Positions 1-9,640 of a DNA stretch of 64,000 nucleotides are shown here, piece after piece. Position numbers and translations under genes: made by a program. The DNA is from an uncultured Pseudomonadales bacterium (lineage in GTDB: Bacteria > Pseudomonadota > Gammaproteobacteria > Pseudomonadales > Balneatricaceae). The stretch covers positions 396,262 through 460,261 of the forward strand of contig CALSNA010000005.1 of NCBI GenBank assembly GCA_943787595.1. Reading direction: 5' to 3'. Each line of letters opens with the position of its first letter. The stretch's first letter is position 1. The notes beneath the pieces were generated by a model. The model made no database searches and was not told the DNA's origin. It worked only from the letters and a program-made list of their open reading frames with translations.

Positions 1-1
1 T

Positions 2-694
2 TATGGTGCCGTGCTGCCGGACAGTGTTCGCGTGATCCTACAGGATTTTTCCGACAGAGAAACTGCCAAACGCAGTCGGCAAGATCAAGTTGCCATAATG
101 GTTCAGGTCATAGTTGCTTTAATGCTGATATTTGCCCTAGCTTTCCACGTAGCAGAAGTGGGCTTAATCGGATTGATGATTATTATCCTATTGACTGCAT
201 TCAATGGTGTAACTGAGGAACATGACATTGGCCAAGCATTTAAGGAAGCATTGCCTTTTACTGCCTTACTAGTTGTATTCTTTGCAGTAGTTACAGTAAT
301 TCATGAACAACACCTGTTCAGTCCCATAATTAACTGGGTGCTGACTTTGGATATTGACTTGCAACCTCAGGTGTTCTTTGTTGCCAACGGCATTTTATCT
401 GCTATCAGTGATAATGTTTTCGTCGCTACTATCTATATTAATGAGGCCATGAATGCACTAAATTCTGGCATAATAGATCGTGCTCACTTTAATAACCTAG
501 CAATTGCCATTAATACAGGCACCAATATTCCCAGTGTCGCAACACCTAATGGGCAAGCTGCATTCCTGTTCCTACTGACGTCAGCATTGGCTCCACTGAT
601 TCGTCTTTCTTATGGAAAAATGGTATTTATGGCCCTGCCTTACACCATTGTTATGAGTTTGGTAGGTTACTCAGCTATAGTATTTATGTTGTAG
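2..694 (+). CDS. nhaB: Na+/H+ antiporter NhaB, C-terminal part (cut by left edge)
   Basis: The reading frame is open from base 2, so the protein begins outside the window; the first ATG-like start inside (about base 11) is not the real one. The visible 230 or so residues match the C-terminal half of NhaB, an inner-membrane sodium/proton antiporter for pH and sodium homeostasis. They contain several hydrophobic segments (about residues 30-63, 85-105, 120-145, 180-227 of the visible part), the SDNVFVAT segment, and the NhaB-like stretch [16 protein letters not shown] followed by [13 protein letters not shown]. The gene converges on dnaQ, with a long perfect palindrome between them. In Pseudomonas nhaB also lies near dnaQ. 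Confidence 0.93.
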   Translation, partial: YGAVLPDSVRVILQDFSDRETAKRSRQDQVAIMVQVIVALMLIFALAFHVAEVGLIGLMIIILLTAFNGVTEEHDIGQAFKEALPFTALLVVFFAVVTVIHEQHLFSPIINWVLTLDIDLQPQVFFVANGILSAISDNVFVATIYINEAMNALNSGIIDRAHFNNLAIAINTGTNIPSVATPNGQAAFLFLLTSALAPLIRLSYGKMVFMALPYTIVMSLVGYSAIVFML

Positions 695-764
695 AAGCAG
701 GTTTGGCAACGTAAACGCAGATTTCCCATATATCGCCATTGATTATAACCTTAACCTTGAACAA

Positions 765-800
765 TACCGTCCAACTGGCAGGCCTGCCAGTTGGACGGTA
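765..800. repeat. 36-bp perfect palindrome between nhaB and dnaQ
   Basis: Left arm taccgtccaactggcagg (765-782) is exactly complementary to the right arm (783-800), with no loop. It lies 70 bases after the nhaB stop and 45 bases before the dnaQ stop, between convergent genes. It could be a bidirectional terminator: a short T run follows on the plus side (cttttatgg). The zero-length spacer and 18-bp perfect arms are unusual for an ordinary terminator, and a protein-binding or cruciform-forming element is an alternative. The sequence symmetry is certain; the function is inferred. Confidence 0.7.
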
Positions 801-844
801 CTTTTATGGCATGGTTTTCAATATCAATTCAATATATTGTATAC

Positions 845-1576
845 CTAGAATGCCGTTAACCATTCGCAACGGCCACCTGATATTACCTGAAGTTGCTCCA
901 ATTTTCGTTGATGGGCTGCCTGTTCTTCAACAGACGCCCGAATTACTATTCCAACATCTGTTTTAACTGGACGCTGGCCTTGTTCATGTTCAAGCTGGTT
1001 AAGACTTGTCACAGATTCTGGCAGTGACTGTAACTTTAGATCAGTCTGGCCACCAGTTATCGCCAGGTAAACATCGGCAAGAATTTTAGCATCCAACAAT
1101 GCACCATGTAACTCACGGTGAGAATTATTAATGCCGTAGCGCCGACAAAGGGCATCAAGATTATTTTTTTGCCCCGGATGCTTAGCTCGAGCAAGCATAA
1201 GGGAATCAGTAATCTGGCAGTGCTGATCCAAGCTGATTTTCTGTTGCCGAGATGATTGAGCCCAAAGAGCCAATTCATGGTCAAGAAAGCCGACATCAAA
1301 GGGAGCATTGTGCATCACTAATTCAGCACCAGCAATAAATTGAAGGAGCTCTTGTGCTACCTTGGCAAATATAGGTTTATCGGCCAAAAAAACATCGGTG
1401 ATACCATGGATAGCCTGAGCCTCCACAGACACGGCACACTGTGGGTTAATATACTGATGATAGGTATGGCCAGTCAGACGACGGTTAAGCAATTCAACAC
1501 AACCTATTTCAATGATACGATCACCACGTGTATGATCCAGCCCAGTAGTTTCAGTATCGAGCACTACTAATCTCAT
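845..1576 (-). CDS. dnaQ: DNA polymerase III epsilon subunit (3'-5' proofreading exonuclease)
   Basis: 243 residues, the usual length for DnaQ. It proofreads the replicative polymerase as part of the Pol III core. All exonuclease motifs are visible: Exo I DTETTGLD (residues 7-14, with the metal-binding Asp7 and Glu9), Exo II HNAPFDVGFLD (about residues 89-99), and Exo III with H-x4-D near HGALLDAKILADVY (about 156-169). The C-terminal tail, through which epsilon contacts the polymerase subunit, is present (QRKLEQLQ, ending CEWLTAF). It lies 28 bases downstream of rnhA on the same strand, the Pseudomonas arrangement; in E. coli the two are divergent. Confidence 0.97.
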   Translation of the reverse strand: MRLVVLDTETTGLDHTRGDRIIEIGCVELLNRRLTGHTYHQYINPQCAVSVEAQAIHGITDVFLADKPIFAKVAQELLQFIAGAELVMHNAPFDVGFLDHELALWAQSSRQQKISLDQHCQITDSLMLARAKHPGQKNNLDALCRRYGINNSHRELHGALLDAKILADVYLAITGGQTDLKLQSLPESVTSLNQLEHEQGQRPVKTDVGIVIRASVEEQAAHQRKLEQLQVISGGRCEWLTAF

Positions 1577-1604
1577 GGCTTTACACTCCTAGAAAATAAG
1601 CAAC

Positions 1605-2048
1605 TCATCTTGGCATATGTTCAACTGCACCCAGATTAGCTAATTCATCAGCTATTTCGTTTTCACGATGGCCACTATGCCCCTTGATCCAGTGCCATTC
1701 AATCTCATGTTGTTTTGTGCATTGATCAAGCTGTTGCCATAAATCAGCATTTTTAACCGGTTGCCGAGCTGCATTAAGCCAATTTTTACGCTTCCATTGA
1801 TTAATCCACTCCATTATGCCTTTGCGAACATATTGGGAATCCGTAGTTAACTTAATCTGGCAAGGACGTTTTAAGCTCGCCAAGCCCTGAATGGCCGCTG
1901 TCAACTCCATGCGATTATTAGTGGTCATGAATTCCCCACCGTGTAAGCGTTTCTCATGGCCTTGATAACGCAACAACACTCCCCAGCCACCCGGTCCAGG
2001 ATTACCTTTACAGGAGCCATCAGTAAATAATTCTACCCATTTTTTCAT
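1605..2048 (-). CDS. rnhA: Ribonuclease HI
   Basis: 147 residues. It cleaves the RNA strand of RNA-DNA hybrids in the cytoplasm, removing primers and R-loops. The active-site carboxylates fall at the E. coli positions: Asp10 ([16 protein letters not shown]), Glu48 (NNRMELTAA), Asp70 (TTDSQYV) and Asp134 (NEIADELAN), with His124 in the WIKGHSGH loop. The basic handle (NQWKRKNW) is also present. It sits between the yafS-type methyltransferase gene and dnaQ, 26 bases after the former, so the three are probably one transcript. Confidence 0.98.
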   Translation of the reverse strand: MKKWVELFTDGSCKGNPGPGGWGVLLRYQGHEKRLHGGEFMTTNNRMELTAAIQGLASLKRPCQIKLTTDSQYVRKGIMEWINQWKRKNWLNAARQPVKNADLWQQLDQCTKQHEIEWHWIKGHSGHRENEIADELANLGAVEHMPR

Positions 2049-2074
2049 TAGTTATACTATTTTACCCATCTTTT

Positions 2075-2866
2075 TTATTTGGCTTCATAATCTGGCGTTG
2101 CATTAGCACCAACTAAACTAAACCGTGGCTTACTCATAACAGGTTGCCAACGCGGCCTAAGCAAGTGCACTCGAGTTTGTAATTTGACTGCGGAGAGTAC
2201 ATATCCAGCACCCAGTTGTATACCTCGCTTACTGCAAAATTGCTCCATGACATTATCACTTTGTAACCTGCTTGCACGGCTAATCGGTAAGTTAAAAAAA
2301 AATGGACAACATGCTAGCTGCTGAAAGCTGAGCAAATTTAGCCAATCTTGCAGGCGCCTCAGTTGTAAGAAGCGACTGCCCCAGGGGACCCCCATCTTAA
2401 ATCTTAGCAAACGCCATAATCCCCAACTGCTGAGAGGATTAAAGCCAGCTATGATTACACGCCCTCCAGGAGCTATGATACGGGCTACCTCACGCAGCAA
2501 CTGATGGGGGTTATGACTTATATCAAGGCCGTGGTGGATAACTACCAAGTCAGTACTACCGTTTGCCAAAGGCAGTTGATCTGGATGAAAAATAACCCGG
2601 CGCCAACAGGTATCCAAGTCATACAGGCACATATCTGGCTGTAATGACAAGCTACACTGGAAGTTACCTAACATTTTTGACAAAAATTGTTTACCCGGAC
2701 CAAGATGCACACTGTAATGACCAAAAGCATGCACTGCTAATGATTCAATAACTTGCTGTTCTCTGGCACAAAACGCTTGGCCCAGGGGTGTTTCAAACCA
2801 TACTTTAAGCGCCTTGCTTGCATCACTAAAAGCAGTGTCCCAATTAGCCATAACGATATTCCTCAA
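2075..2866 (-). CDS. SAM-dependent methyltransferase, YafS type
   Basis: 263 residues of a class I S-adenosylmethionine methyltransferase (Methyltransf_11-like). The methyltransferase core is recognisable from DLDTCWRRVIFHPDQLPLAN (motif II and III area) and LVVIHHGLDISHNPHQLLREVARIIAPGGRVIIAGFNPLS in short pieces such as EVARIIAPGGRVII. The substrate is unknown. Identity rests on the domain plus position: E. coli yafS and Pseudomonas PA1814 occupy the same place between gloB and rnhA. It is divergent from gloB, with a shared 149-base promoter region. Confidence 0.85.
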   Translation of the reverse strand: MRNIVMANWDTAFSDASKALKVWFETPLGQAFCAREQQVIESLAVHAFGHYSVHLGPGKQFLSKMLGNFQCSLSLQPDMCLYDLDTCWRRVIFHPDQLPLANGSTDLVVIHHGLDISHNPHQLLREVARIIAPGGRVIIAGFNPLSSWGLWRLLRFKMGVPWGSRFLQLRRLQDWLNLLSFQQLACCPFFFNLPISRASRLQSDNVMEQFCSKRGIQLGAGYVLSAVKLQTRVHLLRPRWQPVMSKPRFSLVGANATPDYEAK

Positions 2867-3015
2867 TTAATGACATCATACTGCATGCAGCTATTATTGA
2901 GCAAATACTCAGCTTAACTTAGAAAAAAATGCCAATAGGTGAAAAAAATGGCAAAATGTAAACCAATTATACGTAAGCTTTTAAATAGTTAAGTCAAACT
3001 GAGAAAATAGCAACG

Positions 3016-3810
3016 ATGACACAATATATACAGATTTATCCCCTTCCTGCCTTTGAGGATAACTATATCTGGTGCTTGCGCCAAGGCGATTTGCCAACAG
3101 TTGTCATAGTCGATCCAGGTGATGCAGAGGTAGTCTTGCAGCATCTTGAGAATAAATCATTACAGTTACAAGCCATTTTAGTGACACATCATCATGTGGA
3201 TCATACACACGGCATTGAACGACTAAAACAAGAATATGGAACAGTGCCAGTTTTTGGTCCTGCCAACAGTCCTTGCAACAGCATTACACAACCCATGAAA
3301 CATGGGCAAACCATATCCTTGTTAAATCTGAAGCTAAAAATTATTGCAGTTCCCGGACACACTCTGGATCACATTGCTTACTATGCTCAAGAAGATGAGT
3401 TTCTTCTTTGTGGCGATACACTTTTCATGGCAGGTTGTGGACGAGTTTTTGAAGGTACGCCAAGCCAGTTACAGAGTTCGTTAAATCAATTGACTAAACT
3501 TCCAGGTACAGTAAGGGTATATCCTACCCATGAATATACCCTGGCTAATCTAGCATTTGCTCAGACTGTAGAGCCCTGCAACGAAATGATTGCTACAGTT
3601 ATACAGCGATGTAAAGCTTTACGTCGCAATGGTCAGCCAACCTTGCCAAGTACTATCGCTCAAGAATTGGTAATCAACCCGTTTTTACGCCTAGATGTCA
3701 CAGCAGTGTTACAACAGGCAATTGACTACGGGGACAAACATCTTGGCATCAAAGTTAAGGACAAAATATCCTGCTTTACAGTGCTAAGGCAATGGAAAAA
3801 CAATTTTTAG
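3016..3810 (+). CDS. gloB: Hydroxyacylglutathione hydrolase (glyoxalase II)
   Basis: 264 residues. It hydrolyses S-lactoylglutathione to lactate and glutathione, the second step of methylglyoxal detoxification. The metallo-beta-lactamase fold ligands are visible: THHHVDHTHG (about residues 56-65), VPGHTLDH (about 113-120), CGDTLF (about 133-138) and YPTHEYT (about 173-179). The start MTQYIQIYPLPAFEDNYIW matches the family. It is divergent from the methyltransferase gene and is followed by a gap of about 190 bases and then mltD, the same neighbour as in Pseudomonas and E. coli. Confidence 0.97.
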   Translation: MTQYIQIYPLPAFEDNYIWCLRQGDLPTVVIVDPGDAEVVLQHLENKSLQLQAILVTHHHVDHTHGIERLKQEYGTVPVFGPANSPCNSITQPMKHGQTISLLNLKLKIIAVPGHTLDHIAYYAQEDEFLLCGDTLFMAGCGRVFEGTPSQLQSSLNQLTKLPGTVRVYPTHEYTLANLAFAQTVEPCNEMIATVIQRCKALRRNGQPTLPSTIAQELVINPFLRLDVTAVLQQAIDYGDKHLGIKVKDKISCFTVLRQWKNNF

Positions 3811-3996
3811 GATACCCTCAATGCAGTTACAATGGAAAGCTAATTAGATAATAATATCGCCACATTCATTATAGCATTGTAAATTATTCGCTGATCAAAA
3901 CTGAACTGCTAGCACAGACTTAAAAAACAGCTTGGTAGGTGATAAAATCGATTTTTTACATTACATTAAATTAACCTCTGGTAATGACTTAATTGC

Positions 3997-6027
3997 ATGA
4001 TCACCAATAACCTCACAAGTAAATTCATTAATAACTTCATAAATAAATTCACCAATAACCTAGTAAACAAGGGTGGTTTAATAAATAAAAATCGATTTCT
4101 TACGTCTAATATGAGCTGGATGCTAGTGATCGTATTATGCGGTTGCCAGACAGCACAACAATTGCAAACCAACCAACAAAACTATCAAATCAATCAATTT
4201 CAGTCGAATGAAGCCACCGATAATACTGCGGCTATACCCACAGCAGCTTCGACTAAGACAGTTGTTCTATTTAACATGGATGCTAACCCAGCTAATCGAG
4301 AAACATCATCAACGGTTACAACGCGTGATGCACACCAGCAGCACAATGCCATTTTAGTGACAAAAGATGATGCTACATTCACCAGCCTAGCGAATCCAGT
4401 AGTTCAACAAATATCTAAACCGACTCAGGCTATTGCTAAACGGGTTAATCAGTTACCATTACATACTTGGTCAGCGTCAGATGGGCAAGCATATAAAAAA
4501 CTGTCAGTAAAATCCCAAACTGCATTTACATTAACAACGCCAGAGGCGCAGTTGGCTGATGCAGTTGCCCTGCCACCTCGGCCTATTACCATGCAACCAA
4601 AACCACCCGCCCGTGATTTGTGGGAATTAACCAGAGAGCAATTTCAATTACCAAAACAAACTAATCCCATTGCCTTGCAGAGAATAAAGAAATATTACGA
4701 TTGGTTAAAGAAAAATCCTAGTTATCTATTAAAAGTAACTAAACGCTCTAAACGCTATTACCACCATATTTTCAATACCATTGTAAAAAATAAATTACCC
4801 GGTGAAATCGCTCTGCTACCTATTGTCGAAAGTGGATTTGATCCATTTGCCTATTCCCATAGCCAAGCAGCTGGAATCTGGCAGTTTATTCCTTCTACCG
4901 GTCAAATTTATGGCTTGAAGCAAAACTGGTGGTATGATGGCAGGCGTGATCCAATTGCATCAACTCAAGCAGCTATCAATTATCTAGAGCATCTACACGC
5001 GATGTTTAAGGGAGACTGGTTGCTAGCACTCGCCTCCTACAATGCCGGACAAGGTACAGTACTCAAGGCTATAAGAAAAAATAAGCGAGCTAACCGCCCA
5101 ACTAACTTCTGGGCCCTTGATCTACCACGAGAAACCCGACAATACGTACCTAAACTTTTAGCAATATCTCAGTTGGTAAAAGAAACTGCCGGTAGTGATA
5201 AGGTCACCTCCATAAGCAATACACCTTATTTTGAAATTGTTAACATCAGATCACAATTAGATCTGGCTCAAGCTGCGAAATTAGCACAAGTCAGTATTTC
5301 TGAAATTTATTTACTAAATCCTAGCTTAAATCAGTGGGCTACAGATCCAGACGGTCCACACAGATTGCTGGTACCTCTGGGACATGGTGACATATTGAGT
5401 ACAGCACTTGAGCAGTTGCCTGCTGAGAAACGCATGATTTGGAAAAGGTATAGCATTAAATCTGGTGATACTTTGTTAGAGCTTGCTCATCGATTCAATA
5501 CTACTGTGGAAGTATTACGTGATACCAATTCTATTAGTGGAAACCTAATTCGCCAGGGTGAAAAAATCATTATTCCCATAGCTAGTAAGAAAATTGAAGC
5601 CTACACACTAAGTGCAGGTCAACGCAATATAAAACTCCAGAAACGTACGCAAAAAGCAGATAAAAGCAGCAAAGTCATTCACCAGATTCAGTCAGGTGAT
5701 AGTCTATGGGCTATTGCCAAGCGCTACAATGTAACCACTAAAGAATTGGCTAGCTGGAATAACCTCAGTAGTAAAAGCGTGCTGCAGGTCAACAATACGC
5801 TAGAAATTTTACCCAAAGTGAACATATCCCAGACAGCGAGTAAGCGCAGCAATGTGCTCAAAAAGGTCAACTACAAAGTACGCCAAGGCGATAATTTATC
5901 AATGATCGCTTGGCGCTTTAATGTTAACGTAGCTGATATCCGTATCTGGAATCAATCATTGAAAAAATACCTTCAACCTGAACAGTTGTTAACACTTTAT
6001 GTCGATGTAACCAAAACTAGACAATAA
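3997..6027 (+). CDS. mltD: Membrane-bound lytic murein transglycosylase D with three LysM domains
   Basis: Up to 676 residues. A lipoprotein that cuts peptidoglycan between N-acetylmuramic acid and N-acetylglucosamine, attached to the outer membrane. The SLT catalytic domain is at about residues 265-375: IVESGFDPFAYSHSQAAGIW carries the catalytic Glu, and LASYNAGQGTV is the conserved NAGxG motif. Three C-terminal LysM modules follow (YSIKSGDTLLELAHRF, HQIQSGDSLWAIAKRY, YKVRQGDNLSMIAWRF). A lipobox LCGC lies at residues 47-50. The start is uncertain: ATG 4111 would leave only ten residues before the lipobox Cys, whereas ATG 3997 adds a 38-residue Asn-rich leader coded by a 24-bp repeat. No start has a strong ribosome-binding site. 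Confidence 0.93.
   Translation: MITNNLTSKFINNFINKFTNNLVNKGGLINKNRFLTSNMSWMLVIVLCGCQTAQQLQTNQQNYQINQFQSNEATDNTAAIPTAASTKTVVLFNMDANPANRETSSTVTTRDAHQQHNAILVTKDDATFTSLANPVVQQISKPTQAIAKRVNQLPLHTWSASDGQAYKKLSVKSQTAFTLTTPEAQLADAVALPPRPITMQPKPPARDLWELTREQFQLPKQTNPIALQRIKKYYDWLKKNPSYLLKVTKRSKRYYHHIFNTIVKNKLPGEIALLPIVESGFDPFAYSHSQAAGIWQFIPSTGQIYGLKQNWWYDGRRDPIASTQAAINYLEHLHAMFKGDWLLALASYNAGQGTVLKAIRKNKRANRPTNFWALDLPRETRQYVPKLLAISQLVKETAGSDKVTSISNTPYFEIVNIRSQLDLAQAAKLAQVSISEIYLLNPSLNQWATDPDGPHRLLVPLGHGDILSTALEQLPAEKRMIWKRYSIKSGDTLLELAHRFNTTVEVLRDTNSISGNLIRQGEKIIIPIASKKIEAYTLSAGQRNIKLQKRTQKADKSSKVIHQIQSGDSLWAIAKRYNVTTKELASWNNLSSKSVLQVNNTLEILPKVNISQTASKRSNVLKKVNYKVRQGDNLSMIAWRFNVNVADIRIWNQSLKKYLQPEQLLTLYVDVTKTRQ
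4006..4071 (+). repeat. 24-bp (8-codon) imperfect tandem repeat at the mltD 5' end
   Basis: Units start at 4006, 4030 and 4054, each beginning aataac; the third is partial (18 bases). In frame they code for NNLTSKFI, NNFINKFT and NNLVNK. The unit length is a multiple of three, so copy-number change would keep the frame. It lies just upstream of the lipoprotein signal peptide, so it either lengthens the leader or, if translation starts at 4111, is untranslated. Confidence 0.75.
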
Positions 6028-6076
6028 TTCACTGATGCAACTGAATCTAGCTTAATTCATTAATGGCAATTTGGTT

Positions 6077-6082
6077 TATAAT
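6077..6082 (+). promoter_or_regulatory. Possible sigma-70 -10 box for fabI
   Basis: A perfect TATAAT sits 55 bases before the fabI start codon. No convincing -35 hexamer is seen 16-18 bases upstream, so this is a weak prediction. Confidence 0.35.
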
Positions 6083-6137
6083 AGTGGATCATTTCTTACT
6101 ATCACAACAGAAACTATTGGAACAGAAGGATTAACTC

Positions 6138-6929
6138 ATGGGGTTTATGACCGGTAAACGAGTACTTATCGTAGGTATTGCAAGCAATCGTTCCATTGCA
6201 TATGGCATTGCTGATGCCATGCACAGAGAAGGTGCTGAACTGGCATTCACATACCAAAATGATAAATTGAAAAACCGAGTGGAAAAATTTGCGGCATCAT
6301 GGAATTCTAAGCTGATATTTCCTTGTGATGTAGCACATGATGATGAAATAGAACATGCTGTTAATGAGCTTGGCCAGCATTGGGACGGTATTGACTGTAT
6401 TGTCCACTCAGTCGGATTCGCTCCAAGTGATCAACTAGATGGGGATTTTACCTCTGTCACCAACCGTGAAGGTTTCCAGATTGCACATGACATTTCTGCC
6501 TATAGCTTTATTGCATTAGCCAAAGCAACCCGCGGTATGATGCAAGGACGTCGTAGTGCACTACTGACGTTAAGTTATCTTGGTTCAATGCGCACCATGC
6601 CTAATTACAATGTTATGGGCATGGCCAAAGCCAGCCTTGAAGCTGGAGTACGCTATCTTGCTAGTAGCTTGGGACCTGAGGGAATCCGAGTTAATGGAAT
6701 TTCCGCCGGACCTATCCGTACACTTGCAGCTTCAGGTATTAAGAGTTTCCGTAACATGCTCGATTACAATGAGAAACGTACGCCTCTGCGCCGCAATGTC
6801 ACCATTGAAGAAGTTGGTAATATGGCTGCATTCCTTTGTTCTGATCTAGCCAGTGGCATCACTGGTGAAGTTAGTCATGTTGACTGTGGTTTCAATATCA
6901 CCGCTATGGGCCATATTGATCAGAGATAA
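6138..6929 (+). CDS. fabI: Enoyl-[acyl-carrier-protein] reductase (NADH)
   Basis: 263 residues, the usual FabI length. It reduces trans-2-enoyl-ACP in the last step of each round of type II fatty acid elongation. The SDR-like cofactor segment [13 protein letters not shown] is at about residues 13-25. The FabI catalytic pair Tyr147 and Tyr157 with Lys164 lies within [20 protein letters not shown]. Gly93 (HSVGFAP), the residue whose change gives diazaborine/triclosan resistance in E. coli, is the sensitive-type Gly. An AGGA ribosome-binding site precedes ATG 6138. In Pseudomonas fabI also lies beside ppiD, but here it is convergent with the LysE-family gene. Confidence 0.97.
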   Translation: MGFMTGKRVLIVGIASNRSIAYGIADAMHREGAELAFTYQNDKLKNRVEKFAASWNSKLIFPCDVAHDDEIEHAVNELGQHWDGIDCIVHSVGFAPSDQLDGDFTSVTNREGFQIAHDISAYSFIALAKATRGMMQGRRSALLTLSYLGSMRTMPNYNVMGMAKASLEAGVRYLASSLGPEGIRVNGISAGPIRTLAASGIKSFRNMLDYNEKRTPLRRNVTIEEVGNMAAFLCSDLASGITGEVSHVDCGFNITAMGHIDQR

Positions 6930-6989
6930 TAGTGTCTAAGTTATGATCTATATAGGCAATAATAAACGCCACGCGAATAGAACGAATGA

Positions 6990-7622
6990 TTATTCAACCA
7001 CGGCATTGTAAAACAAACGCACAGCAACGGCCACCAAGAAAATACCCATAGTACGCTCCAGCCAATGACTAAAGCGCCTGTAAGCAATTTTTATCGATGC
7101 TTTAGTCAGCAAGGTTGCAACCAGTGCAAACCAAATACTGGTCAAAATAACCACAATCAAGCCGTACAATACCTGAACTTTAACTGGAGTAAGAGGGCTG
7201 ATTACCAGTGAAAACAACGATATGAAAAAAACCGTTGCCTTGGGATTTAGCAAGTTGGTAAACAAACCGATCCTGAAAGATACCCAGGATGACTGGCTAT
7301 TATTAATATTAGAAACCTGCTGGCTGTTGTGTGGCACAGAACGAAGACAATCCCAAGCTAGATAAAGCATATAAGCTGCACCCAAGTATTGCAATACATT
7401 GAACAACCACCGAGATTGAGCTAACAGCAGACCAATTCCGAACAACGAATAGGTCACATGCACTAGAATACCAACCCCTATGCCCAAGCTAGACCAAAGA
7501 GCAGGGACACGACCATAGCCAACTGACTGGCGCACAATAATGGCAAAGTCAGGCCCTGGGCTCATAACTGCTAACATGTGGATCAACACCACCATTGCCA
7601 ACTCGACCAAATAGGGCTGCAT
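6990..7622 (-). CDS. LysE/RhtB family amino-acid exporter
   Basis: 210 residues with about six hydrophobic segments. The family exports amino acids such as threonine or homoserine across the inner membrane; the substrate is not predictable here. The N-terminal signature MSPGPDFAIIVRQSVGYGR (starting about residue 20) and the LLNPKATVFFISLFSLV segment (about residue 109) are diagnostic. The ATG at 7622-7620 overlaps the ppiD stop (TGATG), so it is translationally coupled to ppiD. A TTG one codon upstream is a less likely start. Confidence 0.9.
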   Translation of the reverse strand: MQPYLVELAMVVLIHMLAVMSPGPDFAIIVRQSVGYGRVPALWSSLGIGVGILVHVTYSLFGIGLLLAQSRWLFNVLQYLGAAYMLYLAWDCLRSVPHNSQQVSNINNSQSSWVSFRIGLFTNLLNPKATVFFISLFSLVISPLTPVKVQVLYGLIVVILTSIWFALVATLLTKASIKIAYRRFSHWLERTMGIFLVAVAVRLFYNAVVE

Positions 7623-9508
7623 CAATTTCTGATAATTTCAGCATTATCGGTCAAAGCCTGTTTCAATGCTGCTTGATCATAATGGCTATTAATGCGAACT
7701 AAGAATTCTGCCAAAACAGCCATGTCTGTGGCAGGCATCAAGTTTGCTATGGGTTCATTAACAGCATTCAATTGCAACAAGGCCATATCTCCGTTCAGCA
7801 TGGAAGCCATACCATAAACCGATTCTGGATTTGGTCTTGGCAATGCGAACAGGACATCACTAAGCTCGGCACTTACTTCATCACTGCGACGTGAAACACC
7901 TAAATGTAACTGCCAAGTTAGCCCTATCTGCTGGGCCACTGACTCGATAGTATTGCCATCTCTTAATGAGGCAAGCAATGTTTCAACCTGCTGCCGTAAA
8001 TTTTTCACTGCTTCCTGACGCGTTAACTTGGTGGTAATAAGTGCTGATACATCATTAAATTCCTGCGGTAACGGTGGACGATGTTGTAATACCCTAACCA
8101 CCAGAGCGTGATCACTGCTAAGCTCAATTAATTGGCTGTTATTACCTTGTACTAATACATCATCATTAAAAGCTGCTTTAATGACCTGTGCTTCAGCAGC
8201 AATTCCGATACTGCCACCACTACGACTAATCCAATCAGTAGTATTAACTACTAGACCAAGCTCATCAGCAGCATCAGTTAGATCAGGGCTGGAAAACGAA
8301 ATATCTGATAGAGTCTCACTAGCTGACACAAATAATTCTTCAGATCGATCAGCTAGCAATTCATTTCTTAATTGTTTCTGAAGTTCTTTGAAGGTTGGTA
8401 ACTGGTTTTTCTGAATTCTGTGTAAATAAATCACATGCACACCAAATTCACTAATGACTGGTTGTGAATATGTCCCAGCCTGTAATGCAAATAAAGTTGT
8501 GTCAAAAGCACCACCAAAATCACCCTTCTGGACCAATCCCAGATAACCTCCTTCTGAGGCTGAACCAATGTCCTGAGAGTATTGCTTAGCAACTTTAGTA
8601 AAATTCTTTCCCTGTTTTAATGCCTGCAAAACGTCTTCTGCTAGTTGCATTGCTGTTGACTGGTCCTGTTGATTATCAATTCGCAATAGTATATGTGAAG
8701 CTTCACGCTCTTCAGTTACGGTAAAGTCAGCAATATACTGTTGGTAGACCGCCTTTAGTTCGTCATCAGTGATTGTAATCTGGTCATGATAATCACTGCT
8801 TTTTAATTCTAGGTATTCCAGTCGTACCTGCTCCCGGGTCAAAAATTCTTCCACATGCTCATCAAAATATGACCGCACAGCACCAGTTTCCAGAGTGGTT
8901 TTTTGTAGCTGTTGCTCCAATGGTAAAGTCAAATAGGCAAAGTCTCTTTTTTGGTGCTCAAGCCGAGCCAGTTGCTCTACTTCATATGGTAAGCTAAAAG
9001 TACTATTGCCCATGCTTCCCAGTAATTGACCAATAATCATCTGCTGTTTTAGCTGTTGTCGATAACTCATTGGTGTTAGGCCAATTTGGCGCACCATAGT
9101 CTTGAACAGATCTGGATTAAATTGACCGTCAACCTGGAATTCGGTAGTTTGACGAATAAACTGATCGACACTTGACTCAGCTATAGTCAGTCCCTGTTTG
9201 TTTGCATATTGTAGCATCACTGTTTCATCAATCAGCTGATTAAGCGCTGCGTTTTCAATGACCTGCTGATCTAGACTTACTGGATCAAGATCTGGATTAG
9301 CAACTAGAATCTGGCGCCGTTGCAATGCTGCATTGCGTAATAGCGCTTGTCTAGATACTTCTTCTCCATTAACTTCTGCTGGAGCATTAGTGCCCTGATT
9401 TAATAATACCAACGACTCAGCTCCCCACAGTACAAATGTAAGGGCAATGACACCGACAATAATCTTAACGGCAATACTTTTAGATTTATCTCGAATATTC
9501 TGTAACAT
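7622..9508 (-). CDS. ppiD: Periplasmic folding chaperone / peptidyl-prolyl isomerase PpiD
   Basis: 628 residues, the size of PpiD. It is anchored in the inner membrane by one N-terminal segment (VGVIALTFVLWGAESLVLL, about residues 18-36), with the rest in the periplasm, where it helps fold outer-membrane and secreted proteins. A SurA_N-like region occupies about residues 40-210, and a parvulin rotamase domain about 255-365 (EASHILLRI, then SEGGYLGLVQKGD and ISEFGVHVIYLH). I chose ATG 9508 (MLQNIRDKSKS, with GGAA upstream) over the TTG at 9526. The order hupB-ppiD matches Pseudomonas and E. coli. Confidence 0.95.
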   Translation of the reverse strand: MLQNIRDKSKSIAVKIIVGVIALTFVLWGAESLVLLNQGTNAPAEVNGEEVSRQALLRNAALQRRQILVANPDLDPVSLDQQVIENAALNQLIDETVMLQYANKQGLTIAESSVDQFIRQTTEFQVDGQFNPDLFKTMVRQIGLTPMSYRQQLKQQMIIGQLLGSMGNSTFSLPYEVEQLARLEHQKRDFAYLTLPLEQQLQKTTLETGAVRSYFDEHVEEFLTREQVRLEYLELKSSDYHDQITITDDELKAVYQQYIADFTVTEEREASHILLRIDNQQDQSTAMQLAEDVLQALKQGKNFTKVAKQYSQDIGSASEGGYLGLVQKGDFGGAFDTTLFALQAGTYSQPVISEFGVHVIYLHRIQKNQLPTFKELQKQLRNELLADRSEELFVSASETLSDISFSSPDLTDAADELGLVVNTTDWISRSGGSIGIAAEAQVIKAAFNDDVLVQGNNSQLIELSSDHALVVRVLQHRPPLPQEFNDVSALITTKLTRQEAVKNLRQQVETLLASLRDGNTIESVAQQIGLTWQLHLGVSRRSDEVSAELSDVLFALPRPNPESVYGMASMLNGDMALLQLNAVNEPIANLMPATDMAVLAEFLVRINSHYDQAALKQALTDNAEIIRN

Positions 9509-9640
9509 GTGAGTGTGTTCCAGCAAACTTTACAAGGTACAAGTCAGTTTATAAGACCTGAAGGCTTAGTTGCTTGCAATAGTTAGTTTTCCAGTTTTTA
9601 TCCAATGTCTTACATTAACTGGACTAGTGTCGTTGTAATT

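Noticed and set aside
739..966. 75-residue plus-strand ORF
   Set aside because: It runs through the 36-bp palindrome and over the 3' end of dnaQ; its composition is that of antisense dnaQ.
6138..6929. fabI as a possible self-resistance (triclosan-type) variant
   Set aside because: The residue at the resistance position (Gly93) is the sensitive type and the protein looks like ordinary housekeeping FabI.
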